From: Rhea pennata
Lineage: Eukaryota > Chordata > Aves > Rheiformes > Rheidae
Direction: 5' to 3'
NCBI RefSeq assembly: GCF_028389875.1
Contig: NC_084672.1
Coordinates: 2,207,501 to 2,271,500 of the forward strand
DNA: 64,000 nucleotides
The translations under genes were made by a program, and so were the position numbers. Shown here piece by piece: positions 23,801-38,800 of this stretch. Numbering within the stretch: position 1 is the stretch's first letter; each line of letters begins with the position of its first letter. The notes under the pieces were generated by a model. The model worked only from the letters and a program-made list of their open reading frames with translations. It was not told the origin of the DNA and did not search any database.

Positions 23801-26800
23801 TAGGAAAGAAGTGTTCAATACTTTAATATCTTTGGAAAAAATTTCTGCAACAAGGAGGTGTTCCAGAGATTCCCCAAAACAACATTACCAGTCCAGTCAC
23901 AGTAAACATAATGTAGCAGAAATACTTAAGCATAAGTTTGGGGTGTTAGAGAAAAGGGAACATTGCAGCAAGACCAGGTGAGAAATCTGCATCTGATTTT
24001 TGATTATTTTTCAGCTCTTTTCAGAAAAGTTACGTTTTTGGCCCCTAGTTCTCCTTTTGAAAGGACATTCGTTGCCTTGCACTTACAGAATGCTAAGCCT
24101 CTGTACTACAAAGAGTAAAATCAGTAAAATTGAATAAGTAAATATGTTTATGTGAATAAACAGGTAGCTAAAATTCACTTTCCAAAGTGATTGAATTCCA
24201 AATTGGTCAGAATTGTGTGATTTTTATTAAAACATGATACTTGTAAACAAACAAAAAACCCCACATGATTAATCAGTTTGCTGAAACCTAAGCTTGTGAA
24301 TGACTGCCTAGAATAAAGTTGGCGCTGGAAGTGGCATAGGTGAACAGTGCCAATGTATTCAGGAGGTAATGGGGGGAGGACAGCATTGGTGCAAGCTTGG
24401 GCAAGGTCTGTTTGGTCCCTAGGCTACAATAAATCACTGTAGCTGAGGAAGCTTCTATTTCTCTGCAAAAGAGCTTTCATATACAAGTGCAGGGCACTGA
24501 AACGTACTACGCCTTGACTAGTATTCAGCCATTATAAATAAGATTATAAAAGTTCAAAAAAAGTTATTTCAGCATAATAAAAGCCCAGTATTAGCTGCAG
24601 TGTTTCTTAGAGGGACTAAAGTCAATATTTTTGAATGACACTAAGCAGCATTCTTCTATGACGTGATCTTTTCCATGCATGTTTTTAGTACTCTAATACA
24701 GATGATTTGGAGTATACTTGCATTCCTGTTGTCCAAACAAGCCACTTTTGCTCTATGAAAAGGCGAGCTAATGAAGTCAGCCCAGAAGGCTGGCCTACTG
24801 TTGTGGTCAAAGAATGACTCAGTTGGTTTTCCAAGCTCTTTGGATGGCAAACCACTGACACTTTCAATGGCTAGGAGGCTTAAACTTCTCTAGCAAGTTA
24901 CTCAATTTTAACTAGCCACCTTTTTACCATATCAGTTTTCTGGAAGTTTATTCTGTATCCAACAAAAACATTTTGGTGAACATTCTCTAAAATTATGTAA
25001 GAAACTATTCTGATTGAATTTATTTGTTGCATTAAAACGTAAGCCCTCTTGGAAAGAAAATCCTGGAATCCCATGGTGGTGGATGTAATACTTAACACTA
25101 ATGCTACTGTGGAATATATCCTGGACAACTCAGTTTGTCCGGTTGGGTTATATAGTGTTTTGTAGCCTCTGCTTGTTTGCTAAAAAACCAAAAACTTACC
25201 AGTCTAGTAAGTGACTTCTGTGGAAGAGAAGCAAAGCATTTGCAAGATAGTGATGTTGCAGTTGGTTTTCCTGCCGTGAGTAATAAGGCTGTTTTGCAGT
25301 AATTTTTTATGCAGTTTAAGGCATAGTAATTTTGAATCCTTTCAAAGAGTTCCTTCAGTCCTTCGAGTTTTGCATGCAACAGCCATTTTTTCCTAGAAGA
25401 GAAATTCTACAGGGAATTGGTAAAATCTCCTTGAGCGAAAAGTAATCTTGCTCTGCTTCTGATGAAAGCGTGCTTAGAATATAGAAACTGTAACATTTAA
25501 TCAGGACTAGAACATGCGCTAATGCTTCCAGCAGCGCAGTACTTTGAGGCCTAAATTTGTCCATTAATTCTTTCAAAGAAAAAAGTCACTTACAAAACAG
25601 ATGTTGTCTCTCGGATCAGCTCTCAAAAACCTTTTGTAGAAGTTCTTTCCTTTTATATTCTTGCTATAGTTGCTAGCTTTACTGAAGAGACTTTTAAGCA
25701 GAGTTCCTTTCCTCATCCTGTTTTCCTCCCTTTGGTTTCTTCCTACATCTTTTTGCTGATTTTGTGACTTCAAATAATTTCTGTGGCAGACTGTCAGGGA
25801 CATAGTTATACCTCTGAAGTATCAAAGAGGGAGAAGCTGACACAAGTGAGAACTGAGACATTATTTGCTATTTAAGTAGCAAAATGGAAAGAAAAATAAG
25901 TCACTTCTACTAATAAGTTACACTTAAGTTGGCATAAATATAAAGGGGATCCTGTAAAGTTACAACTTGTTCTGGCATTGGCTTGCAGTTCTGTAACTCG
26001 GAACTGATTTTTATTTAATTTGTTTTTAACTGTCACAACACTTGTTAAGGAAGGTTTATGGCATGTTCTGTGTGGCATTTAAAACTTCCAAACAAAACAT
26101 CTGTTTCTAGGCCAGAAAGCTAATGCTACGTCTTCATTTGAAATGCTAGGCTCCAGATCCTTCACAAAGTAGTTCAGAGTAGCTGGGGTTGGAAGGGACC
26201 TCTGGAGGTTGTCTGGTCCTACCCCCAATTTCTGGGGAAAAAATGGTATCCTTGTGCATTAAGCATGTACAATGAAATTGCCTGTTCCTCTAACCAGTTA
26301 CCTCTCAAAGTTGCTGGAGTTTTGTCAGTTATGATACATTTAAGCAGAACAAAAGCTATCTTCATTGACCATATTATCAGTTTAAAATAAGCTCCTAGTC
26401 TAATAGCAATTGGTGCCTATTAAATATGACCCTAATTGTTTACCAAAGTTATCAAACTAAATTAAAACAGTTAATTGCTGTGCTTAGAATAATTAATCAT
26501 TCTTAAAACTTCTGTTTTACAGCAGGGAAAACAAGTAATTTGTCATCTGCCAAAATACCTTTGTTAGAATTATAGTAGAATACTTGCATTAAAGCTATTG
26601 ATTTTGAAAGGAGACATGTTATGCTTTGATCTGTTTTATCAGCTGCTCATAGTTTACTTTCAAAAGGAGTAGATTTCTGGTAGATCCATGTAAGCCAGAT
26701 TGAAAAGGTTGAGTTTAAGGCTAACTGGAAAGCAACCCTGGCAGATGGGTTCTAGTTGCTTCATTTCAAGCATAATGTCAGCTCCTTAGAACAAGACAGA

Positions 26801-29800
26801 GGTTTCTGCTGCAAAGTGACTGCAGTGTTACTGTCAAGTGTTGTAGGGCAAGCAAAGATCCACGTGCAGAAGTACTTAAAAATAAACAGAGAAAAACAGC
26901 TTTCGTGGACTGCTAAGAATGGTGTGTGTTGCTTAAGTATGATTTTAAAAAGCAGCATAATAGGAAAGCTTTCAAGGCTACTGATTTCAATTAGAGGTAT
27001 TGCTAACCTCTTGCATATTTATGAGTTTCTGAGCTAGTGCTCTAAGAGTAGAAAGTTCAGAGTCTAGGTCTGTTAGATTTTGCCTCAAACTCATTTTTTT
27101 CCCCCCACCACCATTCCCTTCCTTGTGACATGGATAGTCTTATGGCAGAGTAGGTTCTGACTGAAGATGCCTATTACTCTAAACAGAAAACTAATACCAT
27201 CCAAACTTTTAAGTAAGCTTTGACAAATACAGGTTTCTTCAACTGAAAAACAACATATATGTCTATAGATTTGTCTGCTTTTAGAGGAAAGGAATCTCCC
27301 ATCTGCATTTCTAAGTTACCAAGGTCAAATTTGGCCTCAGATCCCTGCACATTCCCCCTTGCTGCTGCATGTAATTATTCATATTTAGAGCTTTCCTTCA
27401 TGCTGCTTTGTGTGCTTTAGCTCATTCACCATTTACATTTCTCAGACTTGGGAGTTAGTTGCAAAAATCATTGAACCTTTTTATGCCAGACTTGGCAAAT
27501 AAATATTCTGGCTTTTTTATATTTATATAAAATAAAAAAAATACAGAGCATTTCAAGTTAAAGTTCAGATTATTAGGGGAGCAGCCTGTTCTAATGTCTC
27601 TGGGAATTAGGTCTAAAAACCTTTAAAATCTGATCCTTAAAATCTTTGACAAGCCCTCCCCTCCTCTCTCTCTCTCTCTTTTTTTTTTTTTTTTTTTTTT
27701 TTAATAAAAGGGAATTAACTGATGCCCAAGAAAATTCTAGGGGACTCTAGACAGCTCAATTTTATATTAAATTTAGCTATGTTGAAAATGTCCGTGAGTT
27801 TACCCAGTTGGAAGAAGTTCTGCCTTTATCAGTGCAGTATATGGGATGCTTTACTATTAACTATAATTCAACTCCAGCAGGTGGCTGTCATGCTATGAGA
27901 GAATGTTCTAAGGTTGTTACAAGCCGGTGAAGAGTGGTGTCTAGAGTTATAATGTGAAAGTGCCATTTTGAATTTTAGTTGTTAAACACCTATTTAGTGG
28001 AATTTAGTGGAAATTACACCTAAGTTTCAGTACTTCGTATGTTTTTTATTTGTTATCTTATGGTGTTTTTGTCACAGTTTCTACACTGAATAAATATGCA
28101 AGTTCTGCTTCTGCTGTAATGAAGTCTAGATAGTTTATCTATACATCCTACTTATAGGTACTGAATTTGAAGCTAACATTTTAAAGGCATTTCCAAGAAA
28201 AGGCTTGCTTTTTAAAAAGCTTTTGTAAGATATTTTATTTTGAAACCTAGATATCATCTAGGATAGAATAATAAACTCTAGTAACAAATCAATTTTAAAA
28301 TATCTAGAATAAGGTAACAAATTGGCTTTGAGTTTTTAAATACTTTATTATACTAAATAAAGATGGCTCTGCACTGGTAATATAACAAGCTTCTCTAAAT
28401 GAATTATTTTTTTGATGCAGGTTTTATTATCCATCTCATTTATTTTCTTTTGTATAGGTATCACTGGAAAAGATGACCTTACTGCAGATGCATCTACATG
28501 TGGCGGAGTGAATTTTTACCCCTGGACAATAGATAATAAATATTATTCTGCAGATATTCACCTCTGTGTGGTACCAAGCACATTTCTTGTTACAGCAGAG
28601 ATTGCTGAATCTGTGCAAGCATTTGTGGTTTACTTTGACAGCACAATAGTAAGACTCTTCCTTGTATTGCTTTATTTGTACCATATAGTTGTCTTATCAC
28701 AGTGATAACCACAACTTATTTTCTCTCCACCCTGTGGGCCTCATTGCTTTTAGGCTGATTTATTAACTTGTTAGATGAATGTTAAATTATGCCTGTTGAT
28801 AGTGGCAGAGAAGCTTCCTTCCCTCTTGCTATCTTAGTGCAGCTGAGAGAGAGGCTTTTTGGGATGCAAATATGCCATTAACTTCAGCAAATCCTTCTCT
28901 AGCCCACCACCTCCAGCTTTACTTCTAGCTGATCTAGCTCAGAAAAGCTGCTTTAGAATAACCAGGAGTCAGAGATAAAAGCAAGATTAAGTGCTATCCT
29001 CTTTTACCTGAGATTGTTTTCACTGCTGCCAGCTCAGCAGAATAAATGCTCCAGCAGAAGTCAGAAAGACTCTGAGACCACAAATTTAAAAACTATTCTA
29101 AATGATAGGAAGCTCTTTTGTGCGACAGATGAGAAGGGGTGTATATTGCACATTTTGCAGAGGTACCTTTAACCAGGCATCTCAGGACTCTCTCAGAATA
29201 AACCAGAGCAACCAGGAGTGGTTCACCAGCCTCCATGACATTCACTTCACTGTGGAAAATGAGATAGCTAAACACTAAACCTAAAATTAGCTTAAAATGA
29301 AATACTAGTGTTTAACATCAAGTCTAACATCTAAACTAAATTAGGATCACTAAATTAATATCAAACATGAAGGGAGGGTTTAAGGGAGTAGGATTACCTC
29401 ACCTGAAAGGTAAATTATATGCAAGTCAACTTCTCTGGTTAGAACAGACATCTTAAACATGTTTAATATGCAGCCTAGCCAAGTACAGTAACAACTAGAT
29501 CTGTAACCTTGTTTCCTTTCTTCACTGCTTTTATTCTAACACTCTTAATGATTTTAAAATTTGTGAAGTATTTGAGGATGTATTCTATTTTCCCCATTTA
29601 GAAATCTGGACTTGAGAGTGTCTCTGAATGGCTTCCCCTAACAGAGGAATGGTTACCAGAAGTCATGATCCTGGTCTGTGACAGAGTATGTGAAAATGGT
29701 ACGATACCCAAGGAAGTCCCAAGCTGACTTAAACTTATTCATCTTGTATAATAATTCATTTTCTAGTTAAATTGGCACAATCATTTCTTAGAGTATCTAG

Positions 29801-32800
29801 GTAAGAAAGGACTTGAGATTAATAGAGAAAAGTCAGGTTACTCAAATGAGTGGGAACAGGAATCTTAAGCTAGTCATTGTTAAAACTGAACCAGGATTTT
29901 ACATACTTGCTTAGAATGAGTAAATCCCATTCTTGGTGTATACATGTGCACTGCAAGGTAACTATCAATGCAGTCATGTTACTGAATGTGCATGAACTTC
30001 TCCAGCCAAGAGAGATGACAACTATTGTTTGTTTGAATACAGTGGAAAGTATGTTTACCTTTTTTGATCATGTGAGCATAAATCTACATGCTTCTTTGAA
30101 TGTAGATTAGCATAAATCTACATGCTTCTTTGAATGTAGATTAGCATTATACAAGACTCACATTTCAGATTGAAGCCCAAAGTAATGGAAGTCTTCACTG
30201 TGGCACTTACTTCCTTCTGACTGTCCACTACAAGGCAGTCTATTTAAAAACTGATACAAAGGATGAGATTAATTCAGGGGCTTTCAGAATCAGTTTCAAA
30301 GTGAATAGAGGACCCAAGCCAACTAATCTATGCTTTCCCCCGACTACAATCCAGAAGAAACAAGAAACTTGGAGAAAATAAAAAGTAGCTAAAGATTCAG
30401 CTGCTGGTATTAGTTTCAGATGTGTATGTTTAGAAAGTATTTTTTTTTTGTTTCCTAACTGTAGGCATTAATAGACAACAAGCTCAAGAATGGTGCATCA
30501 AACATGGCTTTGAACTGGTAGAACTTAGCCCTGAGGAACTGCCTGATGAAGATGGTAAGATCAATACTTCTGTTTTAGTTTTTAGAATGAAAAGCCTCCC
30601 CACACCAACATATCTTCTCAACAATTGCAGGGGGCATAATTTTGTTTCTGTGCTGCATGATTACTGCATGGAATGCTCCCAGTTGGTGAGGCTTAGTCTA
30701 AGCTGTAAAAGGTCAGGAGGAGGAGGAGGAGGTTATTTCCTCCAAGACATTCCATTTGTCTCCTCCCAAATACAGCTGCTGTTTATGTAGTACCTACATA
30801 AAAATAATATCTGCTCCCTCTTCTGGCATTAATCCTAGGACTGTATTGATATATAAAAAGTATTTTTAGGTTGATTCCAAAATTGAACATAAACAAGAAC
30901 CAGATAAATTCACAAGGGTGGGAAAATTCTTTCTGGCTTTTTTTAAATTAAACTTTGAAGATTGTTGTACATACTAAAAAAAATAGACATTAACATTAAG
31001 TCAAAAGGTGCCTTAATAGGCTGAAAAGGGAAGATAGTTAAAAGCATTTTAGAAGTGCATGCAGTGTTAACACAGGAAATAAACCAGTTTCAAAATCACT
31101 TGCCTGACCATATGTTTATAACTTGAAAAAAACCCATAAAGCAAAGTCAGTAGTGTGATGTGTGATGTTCCACTCTTAAAAAGTGACTATGCACTTCCTG
31201 ACTGCCTTATCAGCATCAGTCTTATCTCCTTATTTCAATGATGCAAACAAAGTCTTTACATCTTACCCCTACAGGGCCAACAATAGATAAGCAACTCCAT
31301 TTCCAGGCCTGAGTGGAATCATTCACTAACATTTACCCTATTATAAACCCACTAAGTACATAGCTGTCACTAAAAATACAGTCTAAAGGCCTTCTAAGCT
31401 ATGACTAGGTTCTTTCCCTCTCCCCCTCCCCCCCCATATTTAAAGACCTTGATTAAAATTGCATCTTGAGGAGGTAAGAACCCTTCCACATCTTTTGGAT
31501 GCGTTTCATTTTGGCACGTTGTTGGGTGCATGGGGACACATACATGTACTTATTTATAGAAACCAGAAAAATAGAAAATTAATGCCTCAGACTAAAGTTT
31601 TAATTCTGAAGTGGTTTTAAAGGAAATATTAGTAACAAAGTCCACTTATCTTTCTGTTGAATAATTCTAAAGGAAAAGCTGTTTACCGTGCAAATAATGT
31701 AAGTAATAAGAATATTAATAATCACTCAGGATGTTGGTCTTTTGAGTACTAATACATGTTTTCTCCTGGACTTTTAACATAATTGATTCACTGTGACTCA
31801 TGCCTCAGAGGATACACGTTCCAGTGAGTAACATGTTTACCCTGTAAATGTGTTCTCTGATTTGCTTACAAAAGATGATAAAACAGACAGAGTAAATACA
31901 TTGGGCCAAAATGTGTTTAAAAGTTATGACATTTCTGGCAGCTCATCACAAATGAACTAGAGCTCTTCCTGTGACTACACTATCAGTCAGTTGTTTTGTA
32001 TACTACAAACGCATTCTTAATTGAACGCTCTTGTCAATAGCTCTGATGCTTCCTCCTCCATACTGCTACTGCTTGGTTTTGTATTTCTCCTAAGAGGTTA
32101 GATAGCTTTAAATCCATTTTTAAAGTCAGTCAGTTTCAATTACTACACCTGTCCCTGACTCATCCTACAAGTGTGTGATTTTTTTAAGCAATCACATTTT
32201 TCCATTCATAGGGTTTTTCTTCCCTATTGCTTTAGGAGACCTGCACAAACATGGGAAGCTGACTAAGCTGAGGAAATGGGAAAACTGACTTTGTATCTAC
32301 AAAGGGTTGTCAGATCCATCAGTAAATAAGTTGAACTCAGAATACTGCTTTCCCTAGTCTTTCAAATTATTTTAATTTATAGGATTGCTGTAACACCTGA
32401 GATTAGATTTTTTGGAGATCATTTTAGAGTGATTATTTTCATTTTTAAGTGTTATTCCTTCTTTAACACATTTGAGAGCTTTTAGTAATATAGGAGGAGT
32501 AAGTAATAGTCAATAAGCCGTGCATCTATGTCCTGTTCTTTACTTACCGAAGTAAGGAAAAGTGATATTGGCATCTATTTTTATGATGTACAGAGTTCTG
32601 AAAGATTGAGATTGAAAGGTAGCTTGCTTTTAACAGCGACTTAGAACTTGCCTGTTATTCCTTGCTTTTTTTTAATCAAGGTAGCAATTCTAAACACTTA
32701 GTGATAAATATTGAACACAACCTTACTCAGAAATTAGATCTCTCTACAGTCAAGACTGAGCACACATAGCTCATAATACCCGGAAGCCTAGACCTAAGAA

Positions 32801-35800
32801 GTGATGTGTTTATATAGACTCATTTGGCCTATTGTAAAGCAAAGGCAAGAAGTCAGTCTTCCCTTACAGGAAATTTTATAGCCACTGCTATAAAATAGCA
32901 CAGCCATTCAGACACACATCTTGCTTTCAAATATGCAATGGTTTTTTTTTTGTTAGGAGTGAAATGGTCTTTATCTTTTGATTTAGATGACTTTCCAGAA
33001 TCCACAGGAGTGAAACGAATTGTACAAGCCTTGAATGCAAATGTCTGGTCTAACGTTGTCATGAAAAGCGGTATGTAATGCAGGTTTCTTTTGTAAGAAA
33101 TTTGAATTCTGGAGAATGCTTGCAGGGCTTAGTATTTTAGCAAGAGTTTAAATTGAGCAAGTACAGTACTACTACAAGGGCATCAACATACAGAGAATTA
33201 GAGCACACTTGACATGGAAACAGCCTTTTACATGGAATGGCAGGCTTTCCAGGCATTGCTTTTATTGTCCCTTGATGCACAGAAACTTAGAGGCAATGAG
33301 TGAAGTTTAATCCCATCTCAAGATCTGTTCATGTTCTTGCTCTACTTTGACTTGCCCTCTACAAATAACCTGAATTAAGCATTCCTCTAACTCTCTTCAA
33401 ATTTCAATGAGAAATGAAAGCTTATTCAACCAAGACTCTTAACAGCAAATAGCCTGTCATTATCAGTCTCATCTAAAAGCTATAACAAACCTACCTCTTC
33501 TACAGTGTACTTTACTAAACTCTGCATATTCCAAATTTGTTAGAGATTTTTTGAAAGTCTTTTGAAACAGCAATTAGAATTGCAAATGCAGGGACAAGAC
33601 TCAAAGAAATAATCTCAAACTTCTGTTAAAGGACTTAATATGAACTGCATTGCATGTCTTCCCTACAGAAGATCCCATTCACAGAATTTTTTTAAGAGTA
33701 CAAAAAAAAAAAAAAAAAGCAACCCAGGTTCCTGCAGGTACTTGGTTATCAAATAATTCAGGATTAGGCTGATTAGAAAAGGAAGTGCTGTGGCTAGCCC
33801 AGAGTTCTCGTAAGTGTAGGTTACTATTTTCTTTCAAACCTTTAATTGCTTTTCTAATTACACAAGCCATTTCAGGAAACATAGGAAAATGAAATTCTTG
33901 TGGAATATTTGGCCTTCCATTCCTCATTGCATGAAGTCTTGTCCTATTGGCAACCTCCTAATGTCCATCTGCTCCCTGATGTACTTTTTACTTTGGTGGC
34001 TTTTTCCTTCTTGCATCCTTTAACTGTGCAATATTTTCAAGTGTTGAAAGGTTTTTGCTAGTTCCTTTAACTGCAAGATGGTTTGGGGGATCCAACAGAA
34101 CTAATATGAGAACACTAAACGGGTAATTATTAGTTTTTTTAAAGTTAGTCTTTTGAGTACTTCTCATACTACATCAGAATGAGATTACAAAAGGTTCTAA
34201 TTTAGTATAACCATTGTAGGGAAATAGGTAGCCATTTGAGGTGGTGTGAAGTTATCTCACTAATGCAAGAACAGTTTTCTTGACAGCCTATTTCCTGCGT
34301 TTGACAGATGCCACATTACAGAAGAACAGAACTTAGTCACATGTTCAGTTCTTCATGGGGGGAAATTCCTCTGCATCATTAGTGTATTCTATAAAGGTCA
34401 GATTCTTCAAGAATCCAGATTTTGCATCTCCACGGTACAGAAGCTACACAGCATTGGTGCGTGTTACTACTAACTCCTCAGGAAGTGAACTATATTTGGA
34501 TGTTGTTGCAATTTCACCCTGCTTTCAAAGGGAAATAGTTGAACTCATTTTAAGTATAACAAAACTATTACAACCTGAAACACATCTTTTGTTTTTAACT
34601 TCCTCTCGATCCTGAAAACTGACTGCCAAGTTGATAAAACTTTAGCTTTTTTACTGAGTTGCCTATAACTGCTGGCCATTTAGAAATTATACAGTTGTGC
34701 TTTATGTGACGATCTTTCAAACAAAGTAAAAGACATTTGCCTAATGCTAAAGGCTTGTAGCACTCAAGCGTAGCCGCCCAGAAAGCCAGTCTTACAGCAT
34801 TACCTTACTTCAGCTGTCCATTTGCATGAGTGTGTATGTAAGTTAATGGACAGAATAGGAATAATTTTTTTCCAAGCATAGGCATTAAATTGTATTATTT
34901 TAAAAGGCACTATCTTAAAAAAAAAAAAGAAGTTGTGACACAGTTTTTCCACACACTTATTAAAAAAATTCCTGATATTTTAGTTTTTTTTTAAGTTAAA
35001 TATGTTTATTTTTATGCTAAGGCATGAAAAATAGATATTAAATATAATATGGCCAAATTGTAACCTTTTTTACATAATGTAATGCCACATGCTTTGTAAA
35101 TGATTTAAAAAAATAACAGTATTTTCTGCTTGATGTAATTTTTGGGGGGAGGGGAGGAGGGAAAGGGAGTGGTAATCTGTAACAAAAGAAAAATAAGCTG
35201 TTTTACCTGGGAGTCTCCAGAGAACAATTCCTTTTTGTAGCTGGGATAAAGCTGTTGGTTCTCCAGGTCTCAGACCTCTCTCCACTCTGAGAATTGGGTG
35301 ATTTTCTTCTCCTTGAGCAGAGGAGCTCCAGTAGTTCTTCGTTTAACCACCTCCCATGCACACACACATAAAAAAGCCAGCCCAGTGCTGTTATCCTTAG
35401 CTGTCCTGCTGAGATCAAAGTTAGTTGACCTAGGTGGTAAGAGGAGAAACAAGTTACTGTTCTCTAAAAGAGAGTGCTTGCCTATTTTCCTGCTTAAATA
35501 CTTGCTTCAGTGAGCCCAGCTGAAGCTGGTTGTCTCGGGCGGGGGCAGTCATTAGCCTGACTCCCTTTCCAAAGAATTAGCCTGATTTAGAGAGAGAATT
35601 TAAACTTCATATTGTTTAAACAAAGTGAGTTTCAACTTTTTAATTCCAATTCTATTTGAAAGTCAGGATCAGCACATGTCAGCTGCAGACAGACTATGGA
35701 AGAATGGTACATAAAGCCAGTGTAAAACATTTAACTGTGAGATGAGCATATATGAATATATATCTTTAAGCTGTGCTCTAAGCACAATTTACTAGAGCTC

Positions 35801-38800
35801 TACAACTATTGTTGTGGCACTTGTGAAAATACATCGACTCCATCATAATGGAACCATCAACTATTACAGTAATTTGAATGAGCTAATTTTTGGCTTTGAT
35901 TTCGTAAGAACACTGTGTAAGGCATCACCCACTTCCTGAATTGCACTCAGAAGTTGAATAACTTTTACATCTAATAAAATGAGTTTGGGGGGGGGGTTGC
36001 AGTGGGACTGCAACCAAGTGCTGTGCCTGCCACCTCCCTAAGCACAGATCCAGAAACAAATAGCTGCTTTTCAGAGATCTCAGCTGTAGATGCCAGTGCT
36101 GTTGAACTAGGACAGCAATTTCACATTGGTGGGGTTGGAGCCGCTGTCATTTTGCTGTACAGCCTGAACTCTAAGCGCAGCTATGAAAGCAGTACACGAT
36201 TAGGTCACTTCATCCATCCCTCTGCCAGTATAGGAATGTTCTTTCTCAAGTACGTTCTGCACTGCAATGTCTGACTGAGCTTCAGATGACTCAGAAATTG
36301 GCTAAATGTTGAGCTTTACTGTTCCCCTAAAGACATTTTTTTTTTTGCTCAGCCTGCTGAAACTTGTGGAAGCCACTTTGGGGCTGTGGGTCCCAATGCT
36401 TTACCCTTGGCTTGCCTAGTAATTTAGATGACAGGCTTTCACATTTCTTGCAACCAAACATTTTTTTTTTTTTTTTTTAGGGAGCTTCATTTGACTGGAC
36501 TGATTCACTTTCCAAGCCTTTGGCTAGTGAGCTGTTAAAGCAGTAAAACGCTACAAAACAGAGCCAGTTGCAGCAAATACCTGTTAAAAGACGGAGGTTG
36601 CTGGGGTGGGGGATGAGACGGGGAAGAGGACTGGGCAGGACACGCACATTAGCTACATATGCAGGGAAGATTATGAAGCAGGAAATATAAGGTCTTTTGG
36701 TAATTCTCTGATTGGGCCATGTTTAACATGTTTTCTAGCTAGCTGGTGGTTTTAGTTGCACATTCAACTCTCCAAAATGAAATTCTATATAAACTGCAAG
36801 TAAATTTGGATGGTGTATAAAAATTACATCATCTCAACATTTGAGTCTAGAGCTTAGTCATTACTATAATATTAATTTAGAACAGATTCTTTCTTTTCTT
36901 TAAAGTAAAATTAATCTTTCCTCTGGCACAAGTCATTGTTTCCTGGCTATTTGTAATTTAACAACATTACTTCTTTTAGTTGATTACAATAGTAATATTT
37001 TGGGGAAAATCTCCTGAGTCCTCTGTGTAACTGTGAGGATTTACTATTCAATGCAAGGCCAGCAGAAAATGTGGCTTAGCCAAAAATAAAAACCAAAACA
37101 AAACAAAATCCTTAATATAGCTTGTTAAATATATTTTTCTTTAAAGTTTTAAAAATATGATTAATAATTTCAATATACTATGCTACATCTGTCATCATAA
37201 ATGAAACTTTATTTAATTTTTTTTTAATTTTTAGTTTTATATTCACTTTTTTTAGATTGGATTTTAAAACACTGTTAAAATGCACAGTAGGTTAAGGAGT
37301 GTGGAAAGCCCAAAGCACCTTGTAGTTTGAAGAAACATTGAATTTGGTGGCTGGATACTGTATTAGACATTTAAAATTTGATTTTTGACATTACTATATT
37401 GCTTACCTATTTAGAAGATATGTGCATCTTATCTATGTAACAAGTGCAAAGGCACTTGTTGCATTTCCTGTATTTAACCACAGGCAAACTCACACATCTC
37501 TTGTGGCCCATATATCTGTTCCCTGTTGGCTGAGGAATTTAGCAGTAAATGTTGTTAAACACCTTTCAAAAGATTAGAGAATATGAAAAGTTTCAGCTTA
37601 CAATGTAGTTTCAAGGGCATTGGTACAGTTTTATATGGTGGTGTTTGTATTTGTCTTCCCTAAAATATTCTCTAGCCCATGCAGTTGGTTGTAATTGGTT
37701 CAAATAATATTGCATCTTCTGTCAAACTAACAGCTGTTTTATCTTCAGACAGGACCCAGGGCTTTGGCCTTCTCAGTACGTTAGCAGGTGCAAACTGTGG
37801 CATCAGATCAGAAGAGAGCCAAAATATAGAAGTAAACAGTAATTCCTATTTCTTGTTCTTTGTTGATGCAGTTTGTTGTGTTGCTCTTTTCTGTTATCAC
37901 ACCTGGTGTGGTGGTGGGTTCTTCATTTTTTTTGCTCCTTTCTCAGGGGACATTTCACAACCTGGCGGAATGTATTTTGAAGGAAATGTTTATGAAGCCT
38001 GAAAAATTATTGTCTGCATTTTTCTTGAAAGACCTCCTGAGACGGTTGTTTGCAGGGGATGTCATCTCGTGGCTGGGAGCTCTCTCCCGCTCTGAACGCC
38101 ATCTGAACCGAACATCCGGTGATGTTTGGTTGTGTCCTCAGTTTGGAAAGCTGTTGGGTGTTGATTGCACACACTCCAGCATTGTGTGAAAACTTTACCT
38201 CAGAAAACCCACTGGAGCCAAGGAGCGATTATAAGAAGCTCCATTCAAGATATTGTTTCTCATTAGTATCCAAGAGCTGTATTTTGTACAAAACAAAAGC
38301 TATCATTTAAAAGATTTATTTAAAAAATAATTATGAACAACCTATCAGAGAAAATCCCTTCACATAGTAGCTATGCAGTGTTGCAGAAGTGCATGGGTTT
38401 TCAGTGATACATGTGGTGCAGGCTTTGCAGTAAGTAACTTTCAATTTAAGATAGAGTAGGATTTTAATATTAAAAGAGGAATTACCTGATTTGCAGAGGA
38501 GGCTTTTTAGGTATAGTAATATCTATCTGTTTGCTTCCTGACAGTCCAACCCACCATCAGCAGACAGAGAAGAATCCCATTTAGACAGCAGAGAAGATGC
38601 AGCTAGCACAAACAACCTGCAGATTGACAGCATTGTAGGTAAGCTCATTCTCTGCTTGGCAGACATGTTGGGGAGTGTTGTAAGGGAGGTAAGAACTCCC
38701 CAGGACAGTACCTGTGGAAAAGAGAGCTATTAGCTGTATGAGTCTCTCTATACCCTTCAATCCTCAGGCTACAAAGTTAGAAATACCGGAAAGCCTGTCT

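Larger units (their letters stand above)
20876..28457 (+). other. AAGAB: AAGAB intron 1
   Basis: A 7.6-kb intron. The first ~150 bp belong to the CpG island. Further in are a CR1 remnant (26171-26226) and a (CT)n/T-run tract (27664-27702). No additional coding exon is supported. Confidence 0.9.

Noticed and set aside
34355-34615. Plus-strand 86-codon frame in AAGAB intron 5
   Set aside because: No similarity to a known protein; AAGAB exons 5 and 6 are in phase without it.
37435-37464. Hairpin as a microRNA precursor
   Set aside because: The stem is only 13 bp; canonical precursors need about 22-33 bp or more.
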